From contig NZ_FOUR01000002.1 of NCBI RefSeq assembly GCF_900114925.1, positions 544,601-608,600 of the forward strand: a stretch of DNA of 64,000 bases. Direction: 5' to 3'. Shown here piece after piece: positions 49,923-59,642 of the stretch (within the stretch, counting starts at the first letter, position 1; the number at the start of each line of letters is the position of its first letter). A program made the position numbers and the translations under genes. Origin of the DNA: Marinobacter pelagius (lineage in GTDB: Bacteria > Pseudomonadota > Gammaproteobacteria > Pseudomonadales > Oleiphilaceae). Under the pieces are notes generated by a model. It saw only the letters and a program-made list of their open reading frames with translations. It made no database searches and had not been told where the DNA came from.

Positions 49923-51266
49923 TCAAGCAACAGCTTTACGGCTCCAGGGAACGTACATCATGTTTATGCCGAGTTTTCGGTAAACAACATAAACGCCGAT
50001 AAAATTACCGAAGCACATATTAAAAAAGTAACCGATTGCAACACCAAGCACACCAAATTCCTGGATCGCAAAAACTGCCATCAAAATAGTAAGTACAGCA
50101 TTGGCAAGAAGAATATTTTTTCTGATTTTGTGGCCACCGGTCATGTCCAGAAGGTTGCCTGAGGCTCCGGTGAACGCATTCACAAAATTGGCCGCGGCAA
50201 GAAGGACCAGCACAGGCCAAGCCGAGGCAAACTCCTCTCCAAAAACCAGCAGTAAGGGATAGCTCAGAAGCCCAATGATCAAGGATGCCGAGCCACTCGC
50301 CCAAAAAATCATCTTCGAACTCTCTTTAATTGAAGCTTCAAGCTTGGCTCGGTTTTCAGCAAAGTCCCTTGAGTACATCGGTGCGGAAACTGTAACCACA
50401 GAGGCAAAGATGAAATTTGCCAAATTAGCTATTTGTAATGAAACGTTATATTTGGCAACTTCCGCAGGATTCTCAAAGTAAGCAAGTATGTAGACCAGTG
50501 CCTGAGTGGAGGCGAATATCAGCAGAGCGGACTGATACATTGGTAGTGACTGGCCAAGACTTTGATTCAGGCTCAGGGTTTCCAGGTGTGATGACGAAGC
50601 GTCTTGGCCGCCACTATGCTTTTCTCTGAACTTCTTCAATACAATAACAGCTGCCAATGCGAATGCCGAGAGGCTCGCAACAACAAAAGACTGGAGTACA
50701 AAGTCGACATTTTTTCCGCCGACAACTATCAATATGCCTAAAACCAGGAAGTTGATAACTCGAACGTGAATACTCCGCAGGTACTCACTCAGTGAAATCA
50801 ACCCAATGCCGCGAAATAGCCCACAGGCAAGGTTCGTTAACACCTGAAATGGGACAAGAATACTTGCCAGAAGAATATATTGTTTGGCCTCTGGCCCACC
50901 AAAAAATTGCGAAGCAACATCTTCAGCAAAAGCTGCCAAAATAATTGAGCTTGCCACCGCAGCCACACTGGCAATGCCAGCCCACTGCTTGCATAGCTTT
51001 CGTAAACTACGCCAACCTTCTTCAGAGGTATTCAGTCGCGCAGCGTATTTCAATGTTAGCTGGTTAAAGCCCAAAGCAGAGATCAAGCCACAGGTTCCAA
51101 TAACCTGAATGGTCAGTTGGTATTGGCCCAGCGCTGTAGCCCCAAATACACGGGCAACCATCAGAACAAAAGCGTAACCGATCAAGACACCAAGGATTCT
51201 GAGACTGGCTACACTTGCGACACCGCGGAGAAGCTCCGCGGAAAATCCACCGAAAATTTTACTCAT
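49923..51266 (-). CDS. wzx: Wzx-type repeat-unit flippase
   Basis: A 447-residue MOP-superfamily membrane protein with about twelve membrane spans, starting with GVASVASLRILGVLIGYAFV and the MVARVFGATALGQYQLTIQV tract found in Wzx and related polysaccharide flippases. It would carry undecaprenyl-linked repeat units across the inner membrane to Wzy. Its presence, along with wza-wzb-wzc-wzi and the absence of ABC-transporter genes for polysaccharide export, indicates a Wzx/Wzy-dependent pathway. Confidence 0.9.
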   Translation of the reverse strand: MSKIFGGFSAELLRGVASVASLRILGVLIGYAFVLMVARVFGATALGQYQLTIQVIGTCGLISALGFNQLTLKYAARLNTSEEGWRSLRKLCKQWAGIASVAAVASSIILAAFAEDVASQFFGGPEAKQYILLASILVPFQVLTNLACGLFRGIGLISLSEYLRSIHVRVINFLVLGILIVVGGKNVDFVLQSFVVASLSAFALAAVIVLKKFREKHSGGQDASSSHLETLSLNQSLGQSLPMYQSALLIFASTQALVYILAYFENPAEVAKYNVSLQIANLANFIFASVVTVSAPMYSRDFAENRAKLEASIKESSKMIFWASGSASLIIGLLSYPLLLVFGEEFASAWPVLVLLAAANFVNAFTGASGNLLDMTGGHKIRKNILLANAVLTILMAVFAIQEFGVLGVAIGYFFNMCFGNFIGVYVVYRKLGINMMYVPWSRKAVA

Positions 51267-51311
51267 TCTTAAAGTAATCCAACGATAATGACTACACCAA
51301 CCTTTGGTTAA

Positions 51312-52409
51312 TCACCAGTCATTACATGCCTCGGTGACTTGATTACACCCTTCAGTGGACAACGTCGGCCCCATCGGCAAACTCAACACCGTTTGATGAA
51401 TGCTCTCTGTCAGCGGGTAGTGCATGGAACCCCAGTTCGGGTATGCCTTCTGCTGATGCGGTGGCACCGGATAGTGAATCAGCGTCTGAACGCCCTGCTC
51501 CGCCAAATACTTCTGTAACTCTTCCCGCTTGGCCGAACGTACAACAAACAAGTGCCAAACATGGCTTTCTCGGTTGCCGACTTCAGGTAACTGGATATTC
51601 GGTGTTTCAATATGTGTGAGGTAGTATTCGGCCACTTCCCGGCGGCTTTCGATCTCCTCATCCAGATGGCGCAGTTTGACCCTGAGCATGGCGGCCTGGA
51701 TCTCATCCAGCCGGCTGTTTACGCCCCGATAGAGATTCTCATATTTCTTGTGGCTGCCGTAGTTACCCAGTGCCCGGATTGTTTTGGCCAGTTCCTCGTC
51801 ATCAGTGGTTACGGCACCCGCATCGCCCAGTGCGCCAAGGTTCTTGCCGGGGTAAAAGCTGAATCCGGCGGCATGGCCCCAGCTGCCGGCTTTGCGGCTA
51901 TCTATGCTGGCTCCGTGTGCCTGGGCGGCGTCTTCCAGGACCAACAAGCCGTGTTGATCCGCCAATTGCATCAACTCTGGCATTGGGGATATCTGGCCAT
52001 AGAGGTGAACGGCAACGATAGCTTTGGTGTTGGAGGTGATGGCCGCAGCAGTTTTTTCAGGGCACAGGTTGAACGTTGCCTCCTCCGGCTCAACCAGCAC
52101 AGGCTTTAACCGGTTTTCGCTGATGGCCAGTATGCTAGCGATGTAGGTATTGGCCGGCACGATGACTTCGTCGCCCTCTTTCAGCTTGCCCATTTCTTTC
52201 CAGGCTCTGAGGGTGAGCGTCAGCGCGTCGAGGCCGTTGGCTACGCCTATGCAGTGTTTGCTGCCGCAGTAATCGGCGAACTCCTCTTCAAAAGCTTTTA
52301 CTTCGGTGCCCTGAATGTACCAGCCGGATTCGATTACGCGGGTGGCGGCGGCTACGAGTTCGTCTCTGTATTGGGCGTTGATTGCGTTTAGGTCTAGGAA
52401 AGGAATCAT
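51312..52409 (-). CDS. fdtB: dTDP-3-amino-3,6-dideoxyhexose transaminase (FdtB/QdtB type)
   Basis: A 365-residue DegT-family PLP enzyme: [69 protein letters not shown] and the Schiff-base lysine in [19 protein letters not shown]. IPFLDLxxxN plus NTYIAS points to the 3-ketosugar transaminases FdtB/QdtB. It forms a run with the isomerase and acetyltransferase genes, each overlapping the next by ATGA. The final sugar is Fuc3NAc or Qui3NAc; sequence inspection cannot separate them. Confidence 0.88.
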   Translation of the reverse strand: MIPFLDLNAINAQYRDELVAAATRVIESGWYIQGTEVKAFEEEFADYCGSKHCIGVANGLDALTLTLRAWKEMGKLKEGDEVIVPANTYIASILAISENRLKPVLVEPEEATFNLCPEKTAAAITSNTKAIVAVHLYGQISPMPELMQLADQHGLLVLEDAAQAHGASIDSRKAGSWGHAAGFSFYPGKNLGALGDAGAVTTDDEELAKTIRALGNYGSHKKYENLYRGVNSRLDEIQAAMLRVKLRHLDEEIESRREVAEYYLTHIETPNIQLPEVGNRESHVWHLFVVRSAKREELQKYLAEQGVQTLIHYPVPPHQQKAYPNWGSMHYPLTESIHQTVLSLPMGPTLSTEGCNQVTEACNDW

Positions 52410-52870
52410 TCTTCAACGTACCTGATAATACGGGCAGGGTTACCGACAACGACGGCTTTCGGTGGAACATCCTCGGTAACGACCGCTCCAGCGCCTACCA
52501 TTGCTTCTTCGCCAATGGTAATACCGGGAAGGATGGTTGCGTTTGCGCCAACGCTCGCACCTTTACAAATTCTTATGCCAAAGAACTCATCGGGGTATTG
52601 CTTTGAGCGGGGGTAAGGATCATTTGTGAGCGTCACATTCGGGCCGATGAAAACGTCATCTTCGACACGAGTTCCGTCCCAAAGCTGGACGCCGGATTTC
52701 ACGGTTACTCTATCGCCAACAACTACATCGCCTTCGATCAGGGTTTGGGCGCAAATGTTGCAGCCCCGACCAATTTTTGCGCCTTTGAGGATGACCACAA
52801 ATTGCCAGACCTTCGTGCCCTCACCTATGGAGCATTCGGCAACCTCAGCAAGTGGGTGGATGACGCTCAT
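52406..52870 (-). CDS. fdtC: dTDP-3-amino-sugar N-acetyltransferase (FdtC/QdtC type)
   Basis: A 154-residue hexapeptide-repeat acyltransferase: [60 protein letters not shown] and [18 protein letters not shown]. These features are common to WbbJ/WlbB/QdtC-type amino-sugar acetyltransferases. It lies between fdtB and fdtA and overlaps both, so the substrate is very likely the FdtB product. Confidence 0.86.
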   Translation of the reverse strand: MSVIHPLAEVAECSIGEGTKVWQFVVILKGAKIGRGCNICAQTLIEGDVVVGDRVTVKSGVQLWDGTRVEDDVFIGPNVTLTNDPYPRSKQYPDEFFGIRICKGASVGANATILPGITIGEEAMVGAGAVVTEDVPPKAVVVGNPARIIRYVEE

Positions 52871-53274
52871 TGGCTCACCTGCTTCACGAAATCGTCGTAA
52901 TCCCGGATGTAGTCGGTTTCGTCGTAGTGTTCGCTTGCTAGCACGAGCAGCACGCAGTCTTTGCTGAAATCGTGCATTTCCCGCCAGACCAGATCCTCAA
53001 TCACCAGGCCCTTGGTTGGACAATCAAGCCAGACTTCTTCCCGGTTCGAACCATCATCCAGCACCATGCGGCATTTTCCGGCCACGCAGATAGCAACCTG
53101 CTTGAGGTTTTTGTGGGCGTGGTAGCCGCGGCTTACGCCCTGCTCGGTGTGGTAGATGTAGTACACACGCTTAATGTCAAACGGGACGGCTTTGTCCATG
53201 CCGATTTCGACCGCTACCAGGCTACCCCGCTCATCACCAAGGCTCGGGAAATCGATCCATTTCACCAGGCTCAT
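52867..53274 (-). CDS. fdtA: dTDP-6-deoxy-hexulose 3,4-ketoisomerase (FdtA/QdtA type)
   Basis: A 135-residue cupin: [60 protein letters not shown] and [20 protein letters not shown]. It would isomerise the RmlB product dTDP-4-keto-6-deoxyglucose into the 3-keto sugar used by FdtB. The His-rich RGYHAHKNL region is the catalytic site. FdtA and QdtA differ in C4 stereochemistry, which cannot be read here. Confidence 0.88.
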   Translation of the reverse strand: MSLVKWIDFPSLGDERGSLVAVEIGMDKAVPFDIKRVYYIYHTEQGVSRGYHAHKNLKQVAICVAGKCRMVLDDGSNREEVWLDCPTKGLVIEDLVWREMHDFSKDCVLLVLASEHYDETDYIRDYDDFVKQVSQ

Positions 53275-53837
53275 ACGCTTTCACCTTCCTGCTCATACTT
53301 TTCTGCTTGGGCAAAGGAGATGGCCTGTTTGTCTTTCCGGGATACAAGTGGTTCTGCGGTGTTATCCAGGGGCCAATCTATCGCGAGATCTTCGTCTTCC
53401 CAATGAATGGAACGTTCATGCTCTGGTGCGTAGAAGTCTGTGCACTTGTACTGAAAATCCGCCGTATCACTGGTTACCAAAAAGCCGTGGGCAAACCCCG
53501 GCGGCACCCACAGCATGCGGTTGTTTTCTTCCGAGAGGTATTCCCCGACCCACTGTCCGAAGGTGGGTGAGTTGGTGCGCAGGTCTACGGCTACGTCGAA
53601 CACTTCACCACGGGTTACCCGAACCAGTTTGCCCTGGGGCTGTTTGATCTGGTAGTGCAGGCCGCGCAGGGTATTTTTGACGGAGCGGCTGTGGTTGTCC
53701 TGCACGAAGGTGGCGTCGATGCCGGCTTCGCGGAAGGCTTTTTCGTTCCAGGTTTCCATGAAGAAGCCGCGTTCGTCTCCGAACACTTTGGGTTCAATGA
53801 GTTTTACAGCGGGAATCTTGGTTTCGGTGATTTTCAT
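53271..53837 (-). CDS. rmlC: dTDP-4-dehydrorhamnose 3,5-epimerase
   Basis: 188 residues: KLIEPKVFGDERGFFMETWN, QDNHSRSVKNTLRGLHYQIK with the catalytic His, GEVFDVAVDLRTNSPTFGQW, and WVPPGFAHGFLVTSDTADFQ. All are family signatures. The enzyme epimerises C3 and C5 on the way to dTDP-L-rhamnose. It overlaps fdtA by ATGA, so the rhamnose and 3-amino-sugar branches are translated as one block. Confidence 0.95.
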   Translation of the reverse strand: MKITETKIPAVKLIEPKVFGDERGFFMETWNEKAFREAGIDATFVQDNHSRSVKNTLRGLHYQIKQPQGKLVRVTRGEVFDVAVDLRTNSPTFGQWVGEYLSEENNRMLWVPPGFAHGFLVTSDTADFQYKCTDFYAPEHERSIHWEDEDLAIDWPLDNTAEPLVSRKDKQAISFAQAEKYEQEGESV

Positions 53838-53846
53838 AGGGTTGGC

Positions 53847-54719
53847 TTACTTGGCTGTTTTGACCAGTTTTTTCAGGTAGGCACCGTAGCTGTTCTTTTT
53901 GAGTTTGTCCGCCTCCGTCAGCAGTTGTTCTTCTCCGATGAAGCCCATGCGGTAGGCTACTTCTTCCAGGCAGGCAATCTTTAAACCCTGGCGTTTTTCC
54001 AGAGTTTCGATAAAGCCACTGGCTTCGTGCAGGGAGTCGAAGGTTCCCGTGTCCAGCCAGGCAAAGCCGCGGCCCAACAGTTCGACATTCAGATCGCCCC
54101 GCTCAAGGTAGACCTGGTTGACACTGGTGATTTCCAGTTCGCCTCGAGCTGACGGTTTTACCTGTTTGGCGATGTTGACTACGTCGTTGTCGTAGAAGTA
54201 GAGGCCAGTTACCGCGTAGTCGGATTTCGGGTTGGCCGGTTTTTCTTCGATAGAAATGGCGCGTTGGCTGTCGTCAAACTCTACTACGCCGAAGCGTTCC
54301 GGGTCAGTTACCTGGTAGCCAAATACGGTAGCGCCCTTCTCTCTCTTGGCGGCGGCTTGCAGCATGTTACTGAGGCCTTGACCGTAGTAGATATTGTCGC
54401 CGAGGACCAGGCACACGCTGTCATTGCCGATGAAGTCTTCGCCGATGATGAAGGCTTGGGCGAGGCCATCAGGGCTGGGTTGTTCGGCGTAGCTGAGGTT
54501 GATGCCCCATTGGCTGCCGTCGCCTAAGAGACGCTGGAAGCCTTGTTGGTCTTCGGGGGTGGTGATGACGAGGATGTCCCGGATGCCCGCCAGCATGAGT
54601 ACGGAGAGCGGGTAGTAGATCATGGGCTTGTCGTACACCGGGAGGAGTTGTTTGGAGATGCCTCGGGTGATTGGGTAGAGGCGGGTGCCGGAGCCGCCGG
54701 CTAGGATTATTCCTTTCAT
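53847..54719 (-). CDS. rmlA: Glucose-1-phosphate thymidylyltransferase
   Basis: 290 residues: [52 protein letters not shown], and [20 protein letters not shown]. It makes dTDP-glucose, the shared precursor of rhamnose and the FdtB-type amino sugar. The length is standard. Confidence 0.96.
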   Translation of the reverse strand: MKGIILAGGSGTRLYPITRGISKQLLPVYDKPMIYYPLSVLMLAGIRDILVITTPEDQQGFQRLLGDGSQWGINLSYAEQPSPDGLAQAFIIGEDFIGNDSVCLVLGDNIYYGQGLSNMLQAAAKREKGATVFGYQVTDPERFGVVEFDDSQRAISIEEKPANPKSDYAVTGLYFYDNDVVNIAKQVKPSARGELEITSVNQVYLERGDLNVELLGRGFAWLDTGTFDSLHEASGFIETLEKRQGLKIACLEEVAYRMGFIGEEQLLTEADKLKKNSYGAYLKKLVKTAK

Positions 54720-54745
54720 TTGGCTTTTCCAATTTGACTTAAGTT

Positions 54746-54775
54746 GGGGTCAGATGAAGGCTTTCATCAGACCCC
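54746..54775. repeat. REP-like palindrome overlapping the 3' end of rmlD
   Basis: Arms GGGGTCAGATGAA and TTTCATCAGACCCC with GGC in the centre. On the rmlD strand the outer arm reads GGGGTCTGA, giving the last Gly-Val and the TGA stop of that gene. About nine bases of the repeat are thus coding. Confidence 0.88.
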
Positions 54776-55627
54776 TGAGGTTATTTCCAGGTATTCGGCC
54801 AGGGTCAGCGCCAGTTGGCTTTGCCAGTCCGGGAGCTGGATGCTTAGGGCTTGCTGCAATTTGGTTACGTCCATCCTTGAGTTCAGCGGACGTTTTGCCT
54901 GGGTTGGGTAGTCGCTGGTTGGGATGGGGTTTGCTTTTGTGTTTTTGCCGGCGATGCGGAAGATTTCTTTGGCGAAGCCTTGCCAGCTGATTTCGCCGGT
55001 TGGCGCCAGGTGGTAGATGCCTGTTTCCAGTTTGCTGTGCATGGCCAGTGCGGTTACCTGGGCGATGAGTCTTGCGGGTGTGGGTGCGCCGATCTGGTCT
55101 GCCACTATGTTGAGTTCGAGCTTGCTTTCGGCCAGGCGCAGCATGGTTTTCATGAAGTTGTTGCCGCGAGCACTGTAAACCCAGCTGGTGCGGAAAGTGA
55201 GATGGTCTGCTCCGCTTTGCTGGATGGCTTCATCGCCTTGCAGTTTAGTTTGGCCGTATACGTTCAGGGGGCCTGTGGGGCTGGTTTCCTGCCACGGGGT
55301 TGTGCTGGTGCCCGGGTAGACGTAGTCGCTGCTGTAGTGGACCAAGCGGGCGTTGTTGGTGGTGGCGTAATGGGCCAGTTGTTCTGGCAGGCCGGCGTTT
55401 AGGCGTTGGGCTTCTGGCTGCTGTTCCTCGGCCGCGTCTACGGCGGTCCAGGCGGCGGCGTTTACGATCAGGTTTGGCTGGGTTTGGATCAGGTAGTTCT
55501 CTACGGCTTGTTCACTGGTCAGGTCGAGCTCATCCCTGCCCGGGGCGGTTATGGGGCCCAGGGGGGAGAGGGTGCGGTGAAGTTCGAAGCCCACTTGGCC
55601 GGTTTTGCCTAGTAATAAAATGTGCAT
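54767..55627 (-). CDS. rmlD: dTDP-4-dehydrorhamnose reductase
   Basis: 286 residues: MHILLLGKTGQVGFELHRTL cofactor loop, NAAAWTAVDAAEEQQ, HYSSDYVYPGTSTTPWQE, VYGQTKLQGDEAIQ with the Tyr-x3-Lys pair, and the FRTSWVYSARGNNFMKTML tract. It catalyses the last step to dTDP-L-rhamnose. The final codons and stop come from the palindrome at 54746-54775, so the natural C-terminus has been replaced or lengthened by a few residues. Confidence 0.94.
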   Translation of the reverse strand: MHILLLGKTGQVGFELHRTLSPLGPITAPGRDELDLTSEQAVENYLIQTQPNLIVNAAAWTAVDAAEEQQPEAQRLNAGLPEQLAHYATTNNARLVHYSSDYVYPGTSTTPWQETSPTGPLNVYGQTKLQGDEAIQQSGADHLTFRTSWVYSARGNNFMKTMLRLAESKLELNIVADQIGAPTPARLIAQVTALAMHSKLETGIYHLAPTGEISWQGFAKEIFRIAGKNTKANPIPTSDYPTQAKRPLNSRMDVTKLQQALSIQLPDWQSQLALTLAEYLEITSGV

Positions 55628-55654
55628 AGTGACGATGTTTTGGGTTGTGAAGAT

Positions 55655-55684
55655 GGGGTCAGATGAAGGCTTTCATCTGACCCC
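55655..55684. repeat. REP-like palindrome between rmlB and rmlD
   Basis: Arms GGGGTCAGATGAA and TTCATCTGACCCC match exactly except next to the loop. It lies midway in the 80-bp gap. Confidence 0.88.
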
Positions 55685-55707
55685 GGGTGTGCTGTCCGGT
55701 TTCTGAG

Positions 55708-56781
55708 TTAGCTTGCAGCGCCTAGGCGTTCTCTTTGGTAGCTGCCGTCTTGCACTCGTTGGCACCAATCGAGGTTGTCCAAGTACCACTGGACAGTTTT
55801 GCGGATGCCGGTTTCGAAGGTTTCTTCAGGCGCCCAGCCGAGTTCTTTCTGGATTTTGCTGGCATCTATGGCGTAGCGCATGTCGTGGCCGGGCCGGTCT
55901 TTTACGTTTGTGATGAGATCCCGGTAACTGCGTTCCTGCGGGCGGAGGTCCTGGAGGATGTCGCAGATGGTGTGCACTACTTCGATGTTCTGTTTTTCGT
56001 TGTGGCCACCGACGTTGTAGGTTTCGCCAGGTTTGCCTTCGGTGACGACTTTGTAGAGGGCTCTTGCGTGGTCTTCAACATAGAGCCAGTCGCGAATTTG
56101 GTCACCTTTGCCGTACACCGGGAGCGGCTTTCCTTCCAGGGCGTTGAGGATCATCAGTGGAATGAGCTTTTCCGGGAAGTGGTAGGGGCCGTAGTTGTTG
56201 CTGCAGTTGGTTACCAAAGTTGGCAGGCCGTAGGTTCGTCGCCAGGCTCGGACGAGGTGGTCTGAGCTGGCCTTACTGGCTGAGTATGGGCTGCTTGGGG
56301 CGTAGGCTGTTTGTTCGGTGAACAGGTGCTCGTCCGCGTTGGCTGTTTCGTTTGGGTGCGGTAGATCGCCGTAGACTTCGTCAGTGCTGATGTGGTGGAA
56401 GCGGAAGTTAGCTTTCTTTTCGGCTTTCAGGGCCTGCCAATACTGGCGGGTAGCTTCCAGCAGGGTGTAAGTGCCTACGATGTTGGTTTCAATGAAGTCT
56501 GCCGGGCCGTCTATGGAGCGGTCTACGTGGCTTTCGGCGGCCAGGTGCATGATGGCATCTGGTTGGTGTTGGGCCAGTACGCGGTCTACTTCGGCGCGGT
56601 TGCAGATGTCTACCTGTTCGAAGGTGTAGCGAGGGTTATCGCTGACTTCGGCCAAGCTTTCGAGGTTGCCGGCGTAGGTTAGTTTGTCGAGGTTAACGAC
56701 TTCATCCGCGGTGTTCTGGATGATGTGGCGGACGACTGCGGAGCCTATGAAGCCGGCGCCGCCGGTTATTAGTAGTTTCAT
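55708..56781 (-). CDS. rmlB: dTDP-glucose 4,6-dehydratase
   Basis: 357 residues: [51 protein letters not shown] with catalytic Asp-Glu, and [20 protein letters not shown] with Tyr-x3-Lys. [20 protein letters not shown] and [12 protein letters not shown] complete the family signature. It makes dTDP-4-keto-6-deoxyglucose for RmlC and for FdtA. Confidence 0.96.
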   Translation of the reverse strand: MKLLITGGAGFIGSAVVRHIIQNTADEVVNLDKLTYAGNLESLAEVSDNPRYTFEQVDICNRAEVDRVLAQHQPDAIMHLAAESHVDRSIDGPADFIETNIVGTYTLLEATRQYWQALKAEKKANFRFHHISTDEVYGDLPHPNETANADEHLFTEQTAYAPSSPYSASKASSDHLVRAWRRTYGLPTLVTNCSNNYGPYHFPEKLIPLMILNALEGKPLPVYGKGDQIRDWLYVEDHARALYKVVTEGKPGETYNVGGHNEKQNIEVVHTICDILQDLRPQERSYRDLITNVKDRPGHDMRYAIDASKIQKELGWAPEETFETGIRKTVQWYLDNLDWCQRVQDGSYQRERLGAAS

Positions 56782-56807
56782 AGTCGGTTTTGGGTCGTTT
56801 TTAACAT

Positions 56808-56934
56808 GGGGTCAGATGAAAACCTTCATCAGACCCTTGGGGTGCATTCTGAGGGTGGGGTCAGAAGAAGGCTTTCTTCAGACCCCGGGGGTGGACGTGA
56901 AGTTGGGGTCAGATGAAAGATTTCATCAGACCCC
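56808..56934. repeat. Three REP-like palindromes between wzc and rmlB
   Basis: Copies at 56808-56836 (its last arm reads GACCCT, not GACCCC), 56857-56886 and 56905-56934, spaced 48-49 bp. All three have A on the left at position 7, so this is a same-direction array, unlike the inverted pairs elsewhere. They fill the 180-bp gap; no promoter is evident. Confidence 0.88.
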
Positions 56935-56961
56935 TGAGGTGGCCTCTGGCAACCTCTCCTT

Positions 56962-59181
56962 TTAGTCGGATTTGTAGGCGTAGTTGTAGTAGCCGTAGTA
57001 GCCGTAGCTGGTGGCGGCTTTCTTTTCCATGGCGTTGAGGATGGTGCCTTTGAGGGTGACACCACCTGTGGCCAGCCGGTTTTCGGCGATCTGGATTTCC
57101 TTGGGGGTGTTTACCCCGAATCTCACCACCATGAGCGAGGTGCCGCATAGTTTGCCGATGATGGCGGCGTCAGTGACCGCCAGGATCGGTGGTGTGTCTA
57201 TAATCACCAGGTCGAAAGTGTTGCTCAGGTAGTCGAGGAATTCGGTGAATCTGGGCTGCATAAGCAGTTCAGAGGGATTCGGCGGGGCGCTCCCCCGGCT
57301 TACCCAGCTCAGGCCTTCCAGCTCGGAGGTGCGGATAGCCTTCTCGAATTCCAGTTTGCCGGAGAGCACTTCTGAAAGGCCATCGTGGGAGCCTTCTTTG
57401 AAGGCTTCGTGGACATGGCCTTTGCGCATGTCGCCATCGACCACCACTACCTTTTGCCCGGCCTGGGCGCATACGGCAGCGAGGTTGGTCGCCATGAAGC
57501 TTTTTCCGATGCTGGGACTGGGACCTGTGATTACCAGCCGGTTATCGCTTCCTTCCATCATGGCGAAATGCAGGGAGGTGCGCAGGCCCCGGATGGCTTC
57601 TACGGAAAGGTCAGCAGGGTTGCGTACGGCTAGCAGGCCTTTGATGGAGCCGTCTTTGCGGCGGCGGTCCTGTTTGATCTGGCGGCGCTTGTCGCTGCGG
57701 CGCTTTTCCTCTTCGGAAAGGGGGACGGTAGCGTATACCGGAAGGTCCAGTTCTTCCAGCTGTTCCGGGGAGACGATGCCGCGGCTGAAGGCGGCGCGCA
57801 GGAGAACAATAATCATCGCTAGAAATAAGCCGCCGATGCCGGCTGCAGCGACAATCAGGTCTCGGCGGGGCGCCACCTGTCCCTGGACCACGGCCTTGTC
57901 CAGTATACGTACATTACCCACGGTGCCCGCTCGAGCCAGCCGCAGTTCTTGCATACGGTTCAACAACTGAACGTAAATTTGCTGGGTGACTTTTACATCC
58001 CGGCTTAGCCGCAGGATCTGTTGCTGAGTTTCCGGAAGGTTTTCGGTGCGTTCTTCCAACCTGGCTTTTTCCCGGAGGAGTTGTTCCTTTTTCTCAAGAA
58101 GAGAGCGGTAAACCGGGTGGTTGGGTGTGAACCGACGGGCCAATTCGGATTCCTGCAGTTCCAGTTCGTTCAGGCTGGCCTCGATGCTGACCAGGCTGTT
58201 GAGGGCGTTCCGGGTTTCAAAGCTCAGATCAATGCTATCGCTCTTGAGGCGGTATTCGTTCAGGCGGTTTTCGGCGTCATTCAGCTGCTCGCGAACTTTC
58301 GGGGCCTGCTCCTCCAGAAATTCCAGGCTCTTATCCGCCTCCGCAGCCTGGCGGGCGATATTCTGGGTAAGGAATACGTCGGTGGTGGCGTTCAGGCTCT
58401 CGACAATTTCCTGCTGGTCCGGCCCGGTCAGGTTAAGCTGAAGAATGCCGGTATCTTGGCCTCGGGACTGAATTTCCAGCCGGCTTTGCAGGCCATTGAT
58501 GGCCGCCAACTGACTTTTCTTGATAATGCTAAATGTGGCTCCGGCGGGAGCGGTAAGATCACTCACGATCAACTCCACCCACGGCTCGTCCACAGTCAGC
58601 TTTTGCCCTACAATGCCCGGCGCTAGCGGATTACCATCAGTGTCCAGCAGAGAATATCTGCCTCGCCCCTCAGAACGAAGAATGAGTTGCAGGGTCTGGC
58701 TATCGTGACTGGTGACAAGTTCGCTGATACGCAGCGTTTCTCCAGCCCAGACGGAATCGTCACCTGCCATGAACCCGGGGCGTTCGATGCCCCTGCGCCG
58801 CAGCCAATCGCCGACCACTGGCCAGGTGTGAGGGATGATCTGTACATCCAGATCGGTCTGATCGACCACCTGCCCCAAGATCATACGAGAACGAAGGATT
58901 TCCACTTCGGTACTGGTACTCGGTTCGCCGTTACCAAGCACCTTTGCCATGTCCGCTCCTGGGATGGTGCCGGATTTCTTTTCAACCTGGACCAGTGCAT
59001 CTGCTTTATAGATCGGTGTGGTCAACATTGCATAGATCAAACCAACCGCAGCGAAAATAGCGGCCAGCACAACTATGAAGATCTTGTGGTCCCACAGACT
59101 ACCCAGCAAAAAGCCGATGTCGATCTCGTCGTTGTCCTGAGGCTGCCGGGTACGCGGTGCGTTAGTCGGGGTATTGGTCAT
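56962..59181 (-). CDS. wzc: Wzc-type chain-length regulator and tyrosine autokinase
   Basis: 739 residues. Wzz domain with first membrane span near 30-55 (DHKIFIVVLAAIFAAVGLIY), a long periplasmic coiled-coil region (~270-430), a second span (LIVAAAGIGGLFLAMIIVLL), and a cytoplasmic BY-kinase domain. The kinase has Walker A GPSPSIGKSFMATNLAAV, A' VVVDGDMRKGHVHEAF and Walker B LVIIDTPPILAVTDA. The tail ends in a tyrosine cluster YGYYGYYNYAYKSD, the site of cyclic autophosphorylation. With Wza it forms the transenvelope export complex; Wzb reverses its phosphorylation. Confidence 0.95.
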   Translation of the reverse strand: MTNTPTNAPRTRQPQDNDEIDIGFLLGSLWDHKIFIVVLAAIFAAVGLIYAMLTTPIYKADALVQVEKKSGTIPGADMAKVLGNGEPSTSTEVEILRSRMILGQVVDQTDLDVQIIPHTWPVVGDWLRRRGIERPGFMAGDDSVWAGETLRISELVTSHDSQTLQLILRSEGRGRYSLLDTDGNPLAPGIVGQKLTVDEPWVELIVSDLTAPAGATFSIIKKSQLAAINGLQSRLEIQSRGQDTGILQLNLTGPDQQEIVESLNATTDVFLTQNIARQAAEADKSLEFLEEQAPKVREQLNDAENRLNEYRLKSDSIDLSFETRNALNSLVSIEASLNELELQESELARRFTPNHPVYRSLLEKKEQLLREKARLEERTENLPETQQQILRLSRDVKVTQQIYVQLLNRMQELRLARAGTVGNVRILDKAVVQGQVAPRRDLIVAAAGIGGLFLAMIIVLLRAAFSRGIVSPEQLEELDLPVYATVPLSEEEKRRSDKRRQIKQDRRRKDGSIKGLLAVRNPADLSVEAIRGLRTSLHFAMMEGSDNRLVITGPSPSIGKSFMATNLAAVCAQAGQKVVVVDGDMRKGHVHEAFKEGSHDGLSEVLSGKLEFEKAIRTSELEGLSWVSRGSAPPNPSELLMQPRFTEFLDYLSNTFDLVIIDTPPILAVTDAAIIGKLCGTSLMVVRFGVNTPKEIQIAENRLATGGVTLKGTILNAMEKKAATSYGYYGYYNYAYKSD

Positions 59182-59196
59182 TTATCGCTCTTGGTG

Positions 59197-59631
59197 TTAT
59201 TTCAAGCGGGGAAGCCAGGCATTGACGGCTTCTTCCAGGCGTTGGTGTACGTGAACGAAGGCTTCACGGCTCTTCTTGTAGGGATCCGGGATATCTGGCC
59301 TGCCTTCCAGCCAGTGGCCCATGAGCATAGTTTTGCCGGTGGAGGATGGATCCAGTTCGGTGACCCGCGCTTTCTGGCCTTCGCTCATGACCAGGATGAG
59401 GTCGGCCTGGCGAAACATGTCGGTAGTGGCCTGGCGGGCCTTGTGATGGCTCAGGTCCAGGCCGGCCTGCATTGCCAACTCAACTGCAGTGGGATCCGCT
59501 GGATGATCGACCAGGGCCCCGAGGCCGGCGGATTCTACCTGTTTGCCAGGCAGGCCAGCCTTCAGCATGGCTTCAGCAACCGGGCTACGGCAGATATTCC
59601 CGGTGCACAATACAAGTATGTTGTTAAACAT
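59197..59631 (-). CDS. wzb: Wzb-type low-molecular-weight protein-tyrosine phosphatase
   Basis: 144 residues. The catalytic P-loop is VLCTGNICRSPVAEAML (C-x5-R-S), with an Asp general acid in IPDPYKKSREAFVHV. It would dephosphorylate the Wzc tyrosine tail. It lies 15 bp before wzc and 11 bp after wza, the usual order. Confidence 0.95.
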   Translation of the reverse strand: MFNNILVLCTGNICRSPVAEAMLKAGLPGKQVESAGLGALVDHPADPTAVELAMQAGLDLSHHKARQATTDMFRQADLILVMSEGQKARVTELDPSSTGKTMLMGHWLEGRPDIPDPYKKSREAFVHVHQRLEEAVNAWLPRLK

Positions 59632-59642
59632 CGTACTGGTGG

